Below, one piece after another: positions 1-10,075 of a stretch of 64,000 bases of DNA; the stretch's first letter is position 1; each line of letters starts with the position of its first letter. The notes under the pieces are model-generated. The model saw only the letters and a program-made list of their open reading frames with translations, did not search any database and had not been told where the DNA came from. The DNA comes from Spinellus fusiger (lineage: Eukaryota > Mucoromycota > Mucoromycetes > Mucorales > Phycomycetaceae). Location: positions 744,001 through 808,000 of the forward strand of contig JALLLS010000002.1 in assembly GCA_025094145.1 (NCBI GenBank), read 5' to 3'. The translations under genes and the position numbers were made by a program.

Positions 1-740
1 TATATATATATATATATATATAAATACAAGTACAAAAGAGAAAATAAAGATTAGCCTTTGTTGACTCTTTGAACTGTCCAGGATTTCCCTTTGGTTGAAG
101 CCAAAGACGACAATGGCTGAAAATAGCTTACAAAAATCAACACTATTTTTCTTTGTCTCTGTACTACCAGGAAATTCACACTACAAATATCAGTCTTATT
201 ATTATAATCCATGGTGAGATCTCTGTCTCAATGTGTACATACTGTTGCAACTCATAGATGAATTTATACCAACATAAGATAATGAGGTGAATCTATCCTT
301 TGACTGGTTTATTACTGAGGTGGTGGATAGGAAGGTGGAGGAGAGGTCTCAACATTGATAAAGGTTTCGATTTAGAAAAAAAACAAGTAAAAACCTTAAA
401 TGTTAGTTTCTTCTATCATTCCACCGCCAGTTACAACTATCCTATTTAGTAAATATGTAAGCCAATGTTATAATTGATGCATATAGATTCCCAGGATTAT
501 AGTTTCTTTCTAGTTTTTTTTAGAGTTATAGCCGCTACATATATTTATTTTATTTTTGTTGCATTTTCTAATCTCTGTTGACAATTTTTATCAGAGATCT
601 CTTTTATCTATATTTAATCTCATCTGTTTCTCTCTCTCTTCAGAGATTTCTACCTATGCTTTGATTCATCTAGTCTTTTCCTTTCTTCATTATCTTGTTA
701 CATGTGTATTTAGAGTGCCATGGGTGTTCATTATGCTCAA
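1..740. other. AT-rich intergenic DNA, no gene seen
   Basis: The window opens inside a (TA)n run of about 20 bases. The rest is AT-rich sequence with short hydrophobic open frames only. I see no conserved motif, no splice-linked coding segment and no RNA gene. It ends at the target site of the LINE insertion described next. Confidence 0.5.
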
Positions 741-746
741 TGTGCT

Positions 747-2145
747 ATAAAATATAAAGTTTTTTTTTTGTATAAGACACTTTATTGAGCGTCTTTACGC
801 AGTCACACATCGCACTGAGAGGTCTGACTGGGAAAGCATATTGGACACAAGTCACTTGCAGAAAATTAAAATAACAGAAAAAAGAAAGAAAAAAACTAGC
901 TAAACAAAAGGAGTATATAGGAGAAAAGGGCATAAAGTTAAAAAATAAACACTAGACTATGACATGTCTTCGTTTTCGCGGGTAAGGGTGGTAAGAAGGG
1001 ATTGGTCACGTTCAGAGACGGTGGAGGTGAGGAAAGGAGAGTTGTGGAAGTGGCTGGCCCAGTAGCCATGCCAAATTGCCTGGAGAACTGCACCAAAGAC
1101 CTGACTACTAGTCAGAGGTCCATTGGGAGGAAGAGAAAAGGAATTTAAATGTCGGATAGTATCTGCTTGCAAAGGAGTGTATATATTGAGCCAATATGGC
1201 AAAACGGACATCCAGACAGGCCAAACCCTTGGACAAGTCACTAAGAAATGTTCGGGACTGTGGCAAGAGTGAGAGCATAGGCGGCAAGAGGGAGACAGGA
1301 CGATGGTGGGCATAATGTGGTGTAGGAGTGATGAGGAGGACAGTTTGCCATGCAACAGGCAAAACCAAACATTCCTTGCCACATGTGACATAGGTGCCTT
1401 CCAAAAGGCTTTCCACTTGTTGGGTGGAAGCAAGGCAGCAGGAGAAGAGTTTGGCATAGGTGTTGTATAGCATAGTGAGCGGAAAACTTGTGATGAGGAG
1501 TGCAAGTGGCGAGTTGAAGAAGGATATTGTTAGGGGAGAAGAAGGCATATCCACAGTATCAGAATATGATGACTGTGGGTTCATATGAGGAGTGCATGAG
1601 TGGATGAAGAATGGAGGGTGGATGATGTGATGGTTATCCACATCACGGAAGAAATGAGAGAGGAGGTAAGGGCGCATTGGCCAATCTGTCCGAGGACGAC
1701 GTTGTAAGGATTGTGTGGGGAGGTCATAATAATAAGCATCGGCAACTGTAAGGCTTTTGAGGCCTGGCCTAGCTGGAGTGGGGTCGGTGGTTGATGATAT
1801 CCATATGGATGACAGGGGAAGGCAAAGACATGTAGCAGGAGACAAGTCACTGCACAATTGTGGGAGGGGAAGACGGTCAAAAGCCGAGAAAAGAAGATTG
1901 AATGAATGTGAATGGGGCAGACGCAAAGCAGAATGAAAGGCAGGAAAAAAGAAAAGACATAATCAGAGGCATAAAAGTAAGAAGAAAGAGACATATGATA
2001 AGAAAAATAGGCACAAAGCCAGATAATAGGAAGGAGAGCATATTGAGTGACAGGACAAAAGAGAGGAAGGAGCCAACGAAACTGGAGGGAGGCCTGTTGA
2101 GTGGACGGATCCAGCACACCAAGACCACCACAATAAAATATAAAG
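747..2145 (-). mobile_element. 5'-truncated LINE (non-LTR retrotransposon) with poly(A) tail and 13-bp target duplication
   Basis: The minus strand carries the C-terminal part of a non-LTR reverse transcriptase protein. A zinc-binding tail (roughly 957-1400) reads WFCLLHGKL, then CRLC, then HFLVTCPRVWPVW, which fits the C-x2-C...H...C pattern of the RVT-associated zinc finger. Upstream parts sit in two other frames (roughly 1600-1890 and 1890-2115, the latter beginning near VLDPSTQQASLQ), so at least two frameshifts make it a pseudogene. An AATAAA signal (complement of 781-788) precedes an oligo(A) tract (complement of 760-769). The sequence ATAAAATATAAAG is present at 747-759 and again at 2133-2145, a perfect 13-bp direct repeat that I read as the target-site duplication. 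The element proper is therefore about 760-2132. Truncation at the 5' end is typical of target-primed reverse transcription. Confidence 0.8.
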
Positions 2146-2309
2146 TAAAGTGACCTGAAGAAAATAACTCACTTTTTAAAACTCCTTTTTTAAATAGTTT
2201 CATACTTTATCTTGATAGTGTAATAGCTTTATGAATTCATTAGATAGAAACATAAAGAGCTCAATACATAAAAAGAATAGTGTTTAACATACATAAAAGT
2301 AGTTTCAAG

Positions 2310-2640
2310 ACCACTTAGTAACTACTATTAATCTTTGGCATCAATGACAGCCTGGAAACCCCGCCTCATGCCAGCACCAGGGCCGCCTCCAGCTTCTGTT
2401 GGGTGAAAATATACCCTCTTCTTTCTTTCTAATAATATTTAGTGAATCTCACAGATACTCCATTGAATTGGAATCATTATTATAAGGACTATTAAATAGT
2501 CACTAATACACTGTTCACCACCCTCTCATTGGGTTGTTTTACTCGTATGGGGTCTAGCATTATCCTTCTGTAGACAATAGCTGGCTCTATAGTTTATGGG
2601 AGAGATGTTTGAGTTCATCGTAGTAGACTTCTCCCAAGAC
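2310..2640 (-). pseudogene. Tc1/mariner-like transposase remnant
   Basis: On the minus strand, short conserved pieces of a Tc1-type DDE transposase follow in the right order but in broken frames. Near 2555-2585 there is DNARPHTS, like the second catalytic Asp motif DNAPxH. Near 2465-2490 there is DSNSME, where SPDLNPIE is expected. Near 2330-2360 there is FQAVIDAKD, like the C-terminal CQAVIDAKRG of the better preserved element at 33658-35006. No terminal repeats were recognised. It is an old, heavily mutated copy. Confidence 0.5.
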
Positions 2641-3379
2641 ATTGATGGACTTGTCGGGGTGTATTCTACTCTCCACTACAATCCATACTCACCACTCCAC
2701 TACCTCCAAACCTCTTCTCAAGGACATGCTCAGACTTAAAGGCTGTGATATGTTGCCTGATGGCTTTGATACTCCTGCTAATGCTCATCAGCTCTCGTCT
2801 GAACTCACCCAACTAAACTGTTTCTTGCCATTGTTCATGCGTCCAATGGATCTATTTTTGGGGCCTACTAGAATCAAGAAGATATGCTTTCCTTTTTTTT
2901 CTTTTTCAACATGGACTTTATCACTGAAATTTTGATCCAGCATCTGGTAAAAGATGGCTGAGCAATTCTCGGTGATAGTATATTTTATATACATTTCAGA
3001 GGTTCTATAGAAATTATTCAAGGTGTTATATAGCATAAATACTATATTTATATTTATATATCAGTATCATTATGAGAAAAGAAAAAATAGTGTATGTTTT
3101 TTTTTGTATGAAAATATACGAAATTTGAAATATCCGGGTTCTTTCTTTTGGTCACTTTAAATATGCACAGAACGCTCCACGTTCTTGTTCTTCCTAGTTC
3201 CTGCCCCACCACAAGACGTTCATCCTATTGACTATTGTCTAAATTTTCTACTGTGCATAGTTAAGTCTTTTTGTTAAATGAAGATATCTTTAGCCCAGTC
3301 TGTTAATACTGCTGCGAGCCATTGATCGAGCCACGTCTACTTAACTTTGTAGTAGGATCATCAGCCGGTAGATTGCTTG

Positions 3380-3670
3380 TTGGATTTCGGATTACCATAG
3401 GATGATGGTTATCTTTTTTTTGGTGTCCTGGTTTCTTTGCTGACATTATGGCCTTTTTGGATGCCTATTCATAATTCTCATTTTACCACCATCTCCACTC
3501 ATTTGAGGTTTTGTGTTTCTTTGTCCTTGTGTTTCCTTTCTCTTTGCATTTTTTTCACTTTTGCATTTGAAGTGTTTCTATGTTTATTCTTAAATCTTCA
3601 AAAAGTCCTCATACGGTGGCTAATATGTCCAATGCGCGAATAGCAAATTACACCCAAAAAATAAAAATAT
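3380..3670 (+). repeat. LINE-type 3'-end repeat, copy 1
   Basis: It begins at about TTGTTGGATTTCGG and ends with GGCTAATATGTCCAATGCGC and an A-rich tail (3656-3675). It shares both halves with the copy at 4915-5222, and the distal half with 50440-50700 and the reverse copy at 4500-4690. The A-rich end and the variable 5' length fit the 3' untranslated end of a non-LTR element. Confidence 0.7.
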
Positions 3671-3959
3671 TCTAAGTTGTAGTATAAGCTTTAGATTTTA
3701 TAAACTGAAATGAAAAGTTTTCATTTCATTTTCATGAGTTGTTTTCTTTATTACTATATTATCCATTGTAAATACAAAGAGGTCTCTTATTAGTCTATTA
3801 CTTTGACGCTATATCAGACAGTAAAGTAGCATTGGTCAAGTCACAGTCTAATTCTTATGTTTGTTAATGAAGACATATTCAGATACACTATTTTATAGGG
3901 AAAACTTAGTTTGTTTCATCAGCTTGTAGAAGGTGGGCTTGATAAATAAATTAATCCTG

Positions 3960-4373
3960 TTAATGCTTAATCTCTTCATTGTCTGGAGTGGTTTGTGGCT
4001 CTTCCTTCAAGTTCTCCAAGTCATCTTCCTTGGTACCTATGCATACACTCTCTTTATCTTTTATGGACTCAAGAGTGCCGTTTTCCCTGAACCTCTTCAA
4101 GATTCTGAAAACAGTCTGTTGGCTAGTGCCAACCATAGCCGCTATCTTCCATTGACTGAGTCTATTGACCTTATTCTCATGTACAATAGTTTTGCGCATG
4201 TCTTCATCAACACGTTTTCCCTTTTTACGAGTCTTATGGGTATCTTCATCACTGAAATTCTGTTTATTGGTGTCCATTTTCTCTGTGTTGGTTGGTTGTT
4301 CAGTCATGGTTGCTTCTTCATTCGTGAAGGCTTTTTTAATGTCATTTGCTTCTTCAATGAATGAAATAGACAT
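3960..4373 (-). CDS. Transposase N-terminal helix-turn-helix fragment (137 aa)
   Basis: The intact 137-residue frame has a charged N-terminal half (residues 1-55, rich in Glu, Thr and Lys). A Tc1/IS630-type DNA-binding HTH follows at roughly residues 60-100: GKRVDEDMRKTIV, then RLSQWKIAAMVG and TSQQTVFRILKRF. The end is acidic (residues 105-137). In Tc1/IS630 transposases this HTH recognises the terminal inverted repeat and is followed by a DDE catalytic domain, which is missing here. The frame stops at TAA without a following transposase segment. It may be a relic, or a short protein that can still bind the element's ends; the sequence cannot tell which. Host domestication is possible but unsupported. 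Confidence 0.5.
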   Translation of the reverse strand: MSISFIEEANDIKKAFTNEEATMTEQPTNTEKMDTNKQNFSDEDTHKTRKKGKRVDEDMRKTIVHENKVNRLSQWKIAAMVGTSQQTVFRILKRFRENGTLESIKDKESVCIGTKEDDLENLKEEPQTTPDNEEIKH

Positions 4374-4499
4374 TGAGTAATGAAGGTAAAGAATTGATAT
4401 AGCTACGCTCTGGTGTAAATAAAGTAAACAGAAAGCAAACCTGGATATTTCATATTCCGAACTGTTTTCATATCAAGACATAACATACAGTCCAGAGTA

Positions 4500-4690
4500 T
4501 ATTATTTTATTATTATTTTAGGTGTAAATGCTATTTGCACATTGGGCATATTAGCCACTTTATCATAGCTTTTGAACAATTAAGACATACATATAAACAC
4601 TACAAATACAAAAGTGAAAAGATAATGAAAAATAAGTAGAAATGTATAGAAATGAAAATGAAGAATAGACATTAGTTTGGGCTTGACTCC
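4500..4690 (-). repeat. LINE-type 3'-end repeat, copy 2 (reverse orientation)
   Basis: On the minus strand this reads from AGCCCAAACTAATGTCTAT to GGCTAATATGCCCAATGTGC followed by an A-rich, ATAATAAT-type tail. The same start and end are seen at 50440-50700 on the plus strand. Confidence 0.7.
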
Positions 4691-4914
4691 ATAAGCTTCT
4701 CAAAGGCAATGATGTACCCTAAATAGATCCATCATCTGGTAGCTTGCTCGTTGAGGCTGCTGATGGGTATGTTGAGTAGGAATACCAACACTATCATGGA
4801 GTGTAAATACTTCTCTACCACCCATTCATAACCCGTTTAGCAAAGCCAGAAGCTGCTAGTGTAGTTGCTACATATATTCTCAGGATTATCCAAGTTGCTC
4901 TAAGTATCCCTCGT

Positions 4915-5225
4915 CGGATTTCGGATTACCATAGGATGATGGTTATCTTTTTTTGGTGTCCTGGTTTCCTTGCTGGCATTATGGCCTTTTTGGATGCCTA
5001 TTCTTAACTTAGCATCTACTGTCATTTCTACTCATTTCTCATCATTTGTCCCTCATTTGAGGTTTTATATTCTCTTTTCTTTATATTTCCTTCTTCTTTG
5101 CATTCATTTTTTCACTTTTGTATTTGAAGTGTTTCTATGTATATCCCATCTTTCTTCATACGATCTCACAGGGTGGCTAATATGTCCAATGCGCGAATAG
5201 CAAATCACACCTAAAATAATAATAA
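4915..5225 (+). repeat. LINE-type 3'-end repeat, copy 3
   Basis: It is nearly identical to 3380-3670 over the first 85 bases (starting GGATTTCGGATTACCATAGG) and over the last 60 bases (ending AATAGCAAATCACACC plus AATAATAATA). The middle is diverged pyrimidine-rich sequence. Confidence 0.7.
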
Positions 5226-5268
5226 TACTTTGAACTTTAAATATGCACGTAGATCATTGATATGCTTG

Positions 5269-5983
5269 TACACTATTTTCGGAAAGTAATCGCACAACTC
5301 AGGGAAAAATATTGCACACCTGAGAAATATTAGTTCTTCAACAATGAGCTTACAGATTTACTATAGAGATGGACAGGAAAATGCTATTGATGAATTGAGA
5401 AATAATAAACTCATATTGATGGATGCAGATAAAGAATGGTTTTCTCTTCAAAATAGGGTAGACTAGAGTACTTCGTTGAACTTGGAAAACCACCTGAGGA
5501 GCCTCAGTCAAAGCCCAAGGCCACCAGAAAGGCTACAACTTTATAACAGAAAAGTGTGCATTATCATTTAAGAAAGCACACTTTCATTAAAAGAATGGAT
5601 AGACGTGTTGTAAGTTATAGCTATGGCTGTTTATTTCTTCCGTGGTAATCTCTTGAGCTTAATCTCTTGAGCTTAATCTCATCGAGCAACTCTGGTCTAT
5701 TGTGAAGAGTAGGCTTAAAAGGAGAAAGCTATTAGAGAGCGAGACGTTAGATATGAGGATCACTGGAGTATTTAGCGATGTTCTTATCAGTCATCCCAAG
5801 AGATTTCTTTATTACTCTTCAAAATGTAAAACATGGTCAAGTAGAAATACCCTCTAATAAATTCCGCATACTTTGTGCAATATTCTTAATGGAATCGTGC
5901 AAGAAATGAAAAGAAGAAGAAAAAATGAAAAAAGAGTACAATTTTTCTCTGATGTTTTGCGACTGCTTTCCGAAAATAGTGTA
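5269..5983 (+). mobile_element. Internally deleted IS630/Tc1-type transposon (715 bp)
   Basis: The inverted ends are TACACTATTTTCGGAAAG followed by Y-ARTCGCA, with TA at both borders. Inside, on the plus strand, are pieces of a DD34E transposase. An N-terminal piece has GQENAIDEL and LILMDADKEW (about 5370-5450). A DNA-binding/linker piece runs up to the -TEKC- region (about 5545-5590). After a large deletion, a piece around LNLIEQLWSIVKSRLKRRK (about 5660-5735) carries the glutamate of the third catalytic motif. The first and second catalytic aspartates are absent, so it cannot encode an active enzyme. It shares its deletion point with the element at 60803-61729. Confidence 0.7.
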
Positions 5984-7488
5984 TGTAGATCATTCATATT
6001 ATCTATATGAAATACTAATGTATACATCAACAATGATGTCGGCATAAGAATAAAAATAGAATATAGTTTGTAGAAATAAAAATGATAAACTATACAGAGA
6101 AATAGAGAAGAAAAACTCAAAATACCCTATAAAGACCAAAATGAGTTTATCTATTATTTAACGGGTTTTGTTGATTAAAGTATCCATGATGAATACCACA
6201 GTTACTCCGATGTTTATATGTGTAGACATAAAGTATAGACTTCTTTTTTGCATGAGTTGGGTGCTGTCCTATCATTATTAAAAGACAAGACTTGCATTCT
6301 CCCAATAAGAGATGTATCTTTGCCTTGAGAATGGCCAGTCTGCTTTAGTACCGAGTATAGATTAGTTTCTCTTCTACCTCTTCCCTTTCTTTATTCTTTA
6401 TATTTATATCTATTGAGTCATGCGTACTGAGTCATTTCAACACTGCATTTATTTATTTCATTTCATTTAGGATACTCATTGACCAATAGCTATTTTACTT
6501 TATTTTCTTGCATGAAATTTAGAATTATTATTGGGACTTTTTTTTTACAATGTGCTTTTATTCAACACCGCCAATATTTTTATTACAACCAAAGATTGTC
6601 TCTCCAAACACCAAACAGCGTTTAACTTTAAGGAATAAGCTCTACTAAAGTCCCCCACGCAATTAACCAAGAGAATAAGAAGACAAGAAAACATGGGACT
6701 GAAGCATTCGTCTTTCTCTGTTTTTACTCATACATCACAGTCAATAACACACTATCGCTGTTAGCCAATCACAAGTCAGTAAAGTGATTCAACTTATTCC
6801 GCAACACACCAGGAAGAAGAAAAAAGAAAAAAGAAAGAAAAAGAGGTTTAGCCGAGGCCTGGATTTGTCATCTAGAGTAAGCAGTTACATTTTATGTGCT
6901 CACCTTTTCCTTCTTTCCCATTGGCCAGTTGTTGATTGGGTGCTAGCAGTGACCCCTCATGATAAAGAAAGATGCCTGTCACTGCTCTACAGGATGATAA
7001 TTGCCCGAAAAGGCATTGGCTCAGAACAGAGTAACACACAGGGCGTCTTTGCACCCTGAAGGAGACGCACTCATTTATCATCCACCTTCAGCAACACATT
7101 TGTCCTATTCTTAATCCTATTGGAGGCTATAAGGCATCCGTGCTCGATTTCCTTGGGTTTCTTTCTGTTTGTTTTCACTTGTCTCATCCAAGGTGTGTTC
7201 TTTCGGAAGGATATTTTGGTAAGTAGACCCAAGAATCGATGAATTAGCCTCGAGAAAACACAACCACACACTTCCAACCTCATTATCTGTGCCTATGACT
7301 GATGTGTATTAAGCAGTAGTCCATTGTTCTTTGTTATACACATGAATAGATGAATAAACAGATGAATAAACAGATGAATAAATGAATAGATGAATAAATG
7401 AGCAACTTTAAATGTGACACTATTTATTTTCTTAGTTTATAACCGGTCATTGAAAGTCGCCCTCTTCTCTTTTTATACACCCAAACCA
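5984..7488. other. Intergenic region upstream of NAD kinase
   Basis: It is AT-rich up to about 6540 and then of mixed composition. CCAAT-type boxes appear near 6765 (TTAGCCAATCAC) and on the complement near 6921 (CATTGGCCAG), which could belong to the promoter of the downstream gene. A short tandem repeat of about ATGAATAGATGAATAAACAG lies at 7342-7405. No supported coding segment was found. Confidence 0.45.
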
Positions 7489-9829
7489 ATGTCCAAGTCT
7501 GCCAAAAATGAATCATGTCTTTCCTCTGATGTCTATGCCAACCCTCCGTCTTCTCAGCACCGCCATACACAGGCATCACATCTCTCAGATACCGCAGAGG
7601 TAGTAAGAGAAGTCGCCAAAAAGATGGGTAAGCAACCAAGAGAAAAGAAAGAAAGAAAAAAAGGCGACTTGTATAGGCTTGTAGCTAACGCCAGTCCTAG
7701 GCAAGACACGTATTACATGGGAGAACCCTCAGTCTGTGTTGATTATCACCAAGCCCAATGACAATGGATTGGTGAAGATGACGTGTGAATTGGCAGACTG
7801 GCTGATTGAGACACCACGCTATGGCCAGCCCAGTGGGATAACAGTGTAAGCTACCCTGCAAAAGGGGTGGGCATAGCAGACACAACAGACACAGCAGGCA
7901 GCAGCATTGACTCTCTTGTAGATATGTGGATAGCAAGTTGAAGGGATGCAGGACATTCGATACAGACTCACTTTCAATGCATAACAAACTACGCTTCTGG
8001 ACGCCTGAATTAATATCTTCCCAGCCAAAGCTATTTGATTTTATTGTTACAGTAAGAAGAAACAGTGGAGAGTGGGTGGGGGTTTGCTATGTATCTAGAC
8101 AATTCACTCTGCTATTATTATTACTATTACTATTACTATTATTATTACTCTTCATAATGATAATGATGATAATGATAATGAATTGCATGGTAGCTGGGTG
8201 GAGATGGCACAGTAAGTGACTATCAAGGAGACTCCCTCCCTCTCTACATTAGCTAACAGCGGCTACTGTTCTTGCCCCTTGCCCCTTGCCCTTGCTATTG
8301 TTGTATAGGTTTTGTTTGCCTCGTGGCTATTCCAGGATTTCATTCCACCTATTATCCCTTTTCATCTAGGCTCACTTGGATTCCTAACTCCTTTTCATTT
8401 CGAGAAATACGATGCTTACTTGACGCATGCCATGGAAAAGGGTGTTCGCATCAACCTAAGAGGTCGATTGTCCTGCACAGTGTATCGACGAGTCAACCAC
8501 GCACATCCTCACATCCCCAACCTACGCCAGATAAAGCGCAATCTTGTTACAGGCAAAATCACCGTGGGCGAATGGTGCACACCTCGTAAGAAACTCCTCA
8601 AGAAGTTTGGTGAGGTGGATGGAGAGGACTATGAGGACACCAATGAGCACGCTTCACAGACCATCAAGGACATTGACACTACAGAAACAGACTATCGATC
8701 CATTCCCTGCTTCACAACCATTCCTGTTGAGAAGTATCATGTTCTCAATGATCTGGTGATTGATCGTGGGCCCAGTCCTTACATGAGTCTACTGGAGCTA
8801 TTTGGTGATGATAAACATCTTACAACTGTACAGGCAGATGGTTTGGCCATTTCCACGCCTACAGGAAGCACAGCCTACTCAGTAAGTCGCCTTTGCCTAA
8901 TAATATATATATATATAAAAGAGAAAAAAAAAGAGAAAACTAAAGTAAAACACATCAACACCTTAGTTATCAGCAGGAGGATCCATGACCCATCCTGAAA
9001 TCCGTGCTACTTTAATCACACCCATCTGCCCACATACCCTCTCCTTTCGACCCACACTTGTCCCAGATTCAATGGAGTTGCGTATTTGTGTGCCTTATAA
9101 TTCACGTAATACTGCATGGGTCAGTTTTGATGGTCGTGGTCGTGTTGAACTTCGGCGTAAGGAAACAATAGCCATCTGAACATGAGCAGTATAGACTCAC
9201 CTGTCATTTGCATAGAGGGAGATCACATCAAGGTGACTGCTTCCAAATACCCCTTTCCCACTGTAAGTTTTAGATGTAGATGTAGATGTGGATGTATTCA
9301 TTTGACCCGCCACTCACGCTTCTCTATCTATCTATCTATCTATCTATTTCCATGGATACAGGTGTGCAAGAATGACCAGGCCACAGATTGGTTCAATTCC
9401 CTTTCTGAATGTCTACACTGGAATAAACGTCAACGCCAAAAGTCATTTGCTATAGTAGAATCCCATAGAAGCACCAAACCACCACCCACCACCTTCCTAG
9501 GACGGTCAGGTCGAACCCCTCCCAAAACACCCACGTCTCCTTCTTCTCCCCGTAGAACACCCCATCCTATGGTAGCGACAGACATGAACCATGATGAAGT
9601 ATTTGCTATTTTTGGCGATGAAGATGGTTTAAGGTCCAGTGGATCTTCTACCACTGGCTCCATCACGGACGATGCCCTTTCTGATCAAGAGGCAGAAGAC
9701 ACACTGCATGGCTGGACAGATGAAGAAATCCTTAGAGGACGTTACAAGAGTACAGCCATTAAAGACATGGGCGACAGTTCAGCCATTGAAGCTGATGAAG
9801 TAAATAATATCATTGTATTGGGAGAATAA
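7489..9829 (+). CDS. NAD kinase (ATP-NAD kinase), 8 exons, 571 aa
   Basis: It phosphorylates NAD (or NADH) to NADP(H). Exons: 7489-7627, 7695-7845, 7922-8051, 8194-8211, 8309-8881, 8967-9156, 9216-9262, 9362-9829; all phases agree and give 571 codons plus TAA. Family signatures in order: WENPQSVLIITKPND near residue 60, YVDSKL, LFDFIVT, the LGGDGT loop with the catalytic Asp (residues 141-146), then VLFASWLFQ, PFHLGSLGFLTPF, NDLVIDRGPSPY, STPTGSTAYS and LSAGGSM. The C-terminal 150 residues are Pro/Ser-rich and then acidic, as in fungal cytosolic enzymes of the Utr1 type. No strong mitochondrial presequence is seen at the chosen Met; another in-frame Met lies 25 codons upstream at 7414. The fourth exon is only 18 nt and encodes exactly LGGDGT. 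The first intron has a clear CTAAC branch site just before its acceptor. The gene converges with the kinase gene downstream. Confidence 0.93.
8194..8211 (+). other. 18-nt microexon encoding LGGDGT of NAD kinase
   Basis: CTGGGTGGAGATGGCACA is flanked by TAG on the left and GTAAGTGAC on the right. Its 18 bases are in phase 0 at both ends and code for the GGDG nucleotide-binding motif that every NAD kinase needs. Without it the reading frame stays open but the catalytic Asp is lost, so skipping this exon would yield an inactive protein of almost normal size. Confidence 0.85.
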
Positions 9830-10075
9830 AAGAAGAAGAAACAGCATTATATTTACACACATCTTTACATCTTTACATCTTTACAGGTTTCTTTCTTTTT
9901 TCTTTCTTCTCTTTCTCTCTTCTAGAAGAAAAGAGAGGGATCAGGTAATATAGATATAGATATAGATATAGATATACATCTATCTATATCTATATCTATC
10001 TATCTATCTGTCTATCTGTCTATCTATCTATCTGTCTATCTATCTATCTATCTGTCCATACATCCATACATCCAT
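9830..10075. repeat. Microsatellite-rich spacer between two convergent genes
   Basis: It contains a TTTACATC triplet repeat near 9868, a polypyrimidine tract, (GATATA)n at 9948-9975 and then (CTAT)n/(CTGT)n to about 10062. The AGATATAGATAT and ATCTATATCTAT halves can pair as a hairpin. It is the shared 3' region of NAD kinase (+) and the kinase gene (-), so it probably holds both polyadenylation regions. Confidence 0.6.

Larger units (their letters stand above)
3107..4472. mobile_element. Short DNA transposon with diverged inverted ends, carrying only the HTH part of a transposase
   Basis: The two ends are diverged inverted repeats: the left end starts TATGAAAATATACGAAATTT and the complement of the right end starts TATGAAAACAGTTCGGAATA, and both continue with GAAATATCC. 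TA borders both ends. Inside are the 137-codon HTH frame (3960-4373, minus) and an unrelated LINE-type 3'-end repeat (about 3380-3670, plus). No DDE domain is visible, so this would be an internally deleted, non-autonomous copy that later received another insertion. The ends match only partly, so the boundaries are moderately sure. Confidence 0.5.

Noticed and set aside
3933..4364. Plus-strand frame of 143 residues with hydrophobic segments
   Set aside because: It is the opposite strand of the HTH-containing transposase frame, which has a recognisable domain.
8101..8190. Poly-Leu stretch in a plus-strand frame
   Set aside because: It is a (TTA)n/(CTA)n repeat inside the NAD kinase intron before the microexon.
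9948..10062. Hairpin-forming GATATA/TATC repeats as a terminator or origin
   Set aside because: Simple microsatellites suffice as an explanation, and no further signal supports a specific function.
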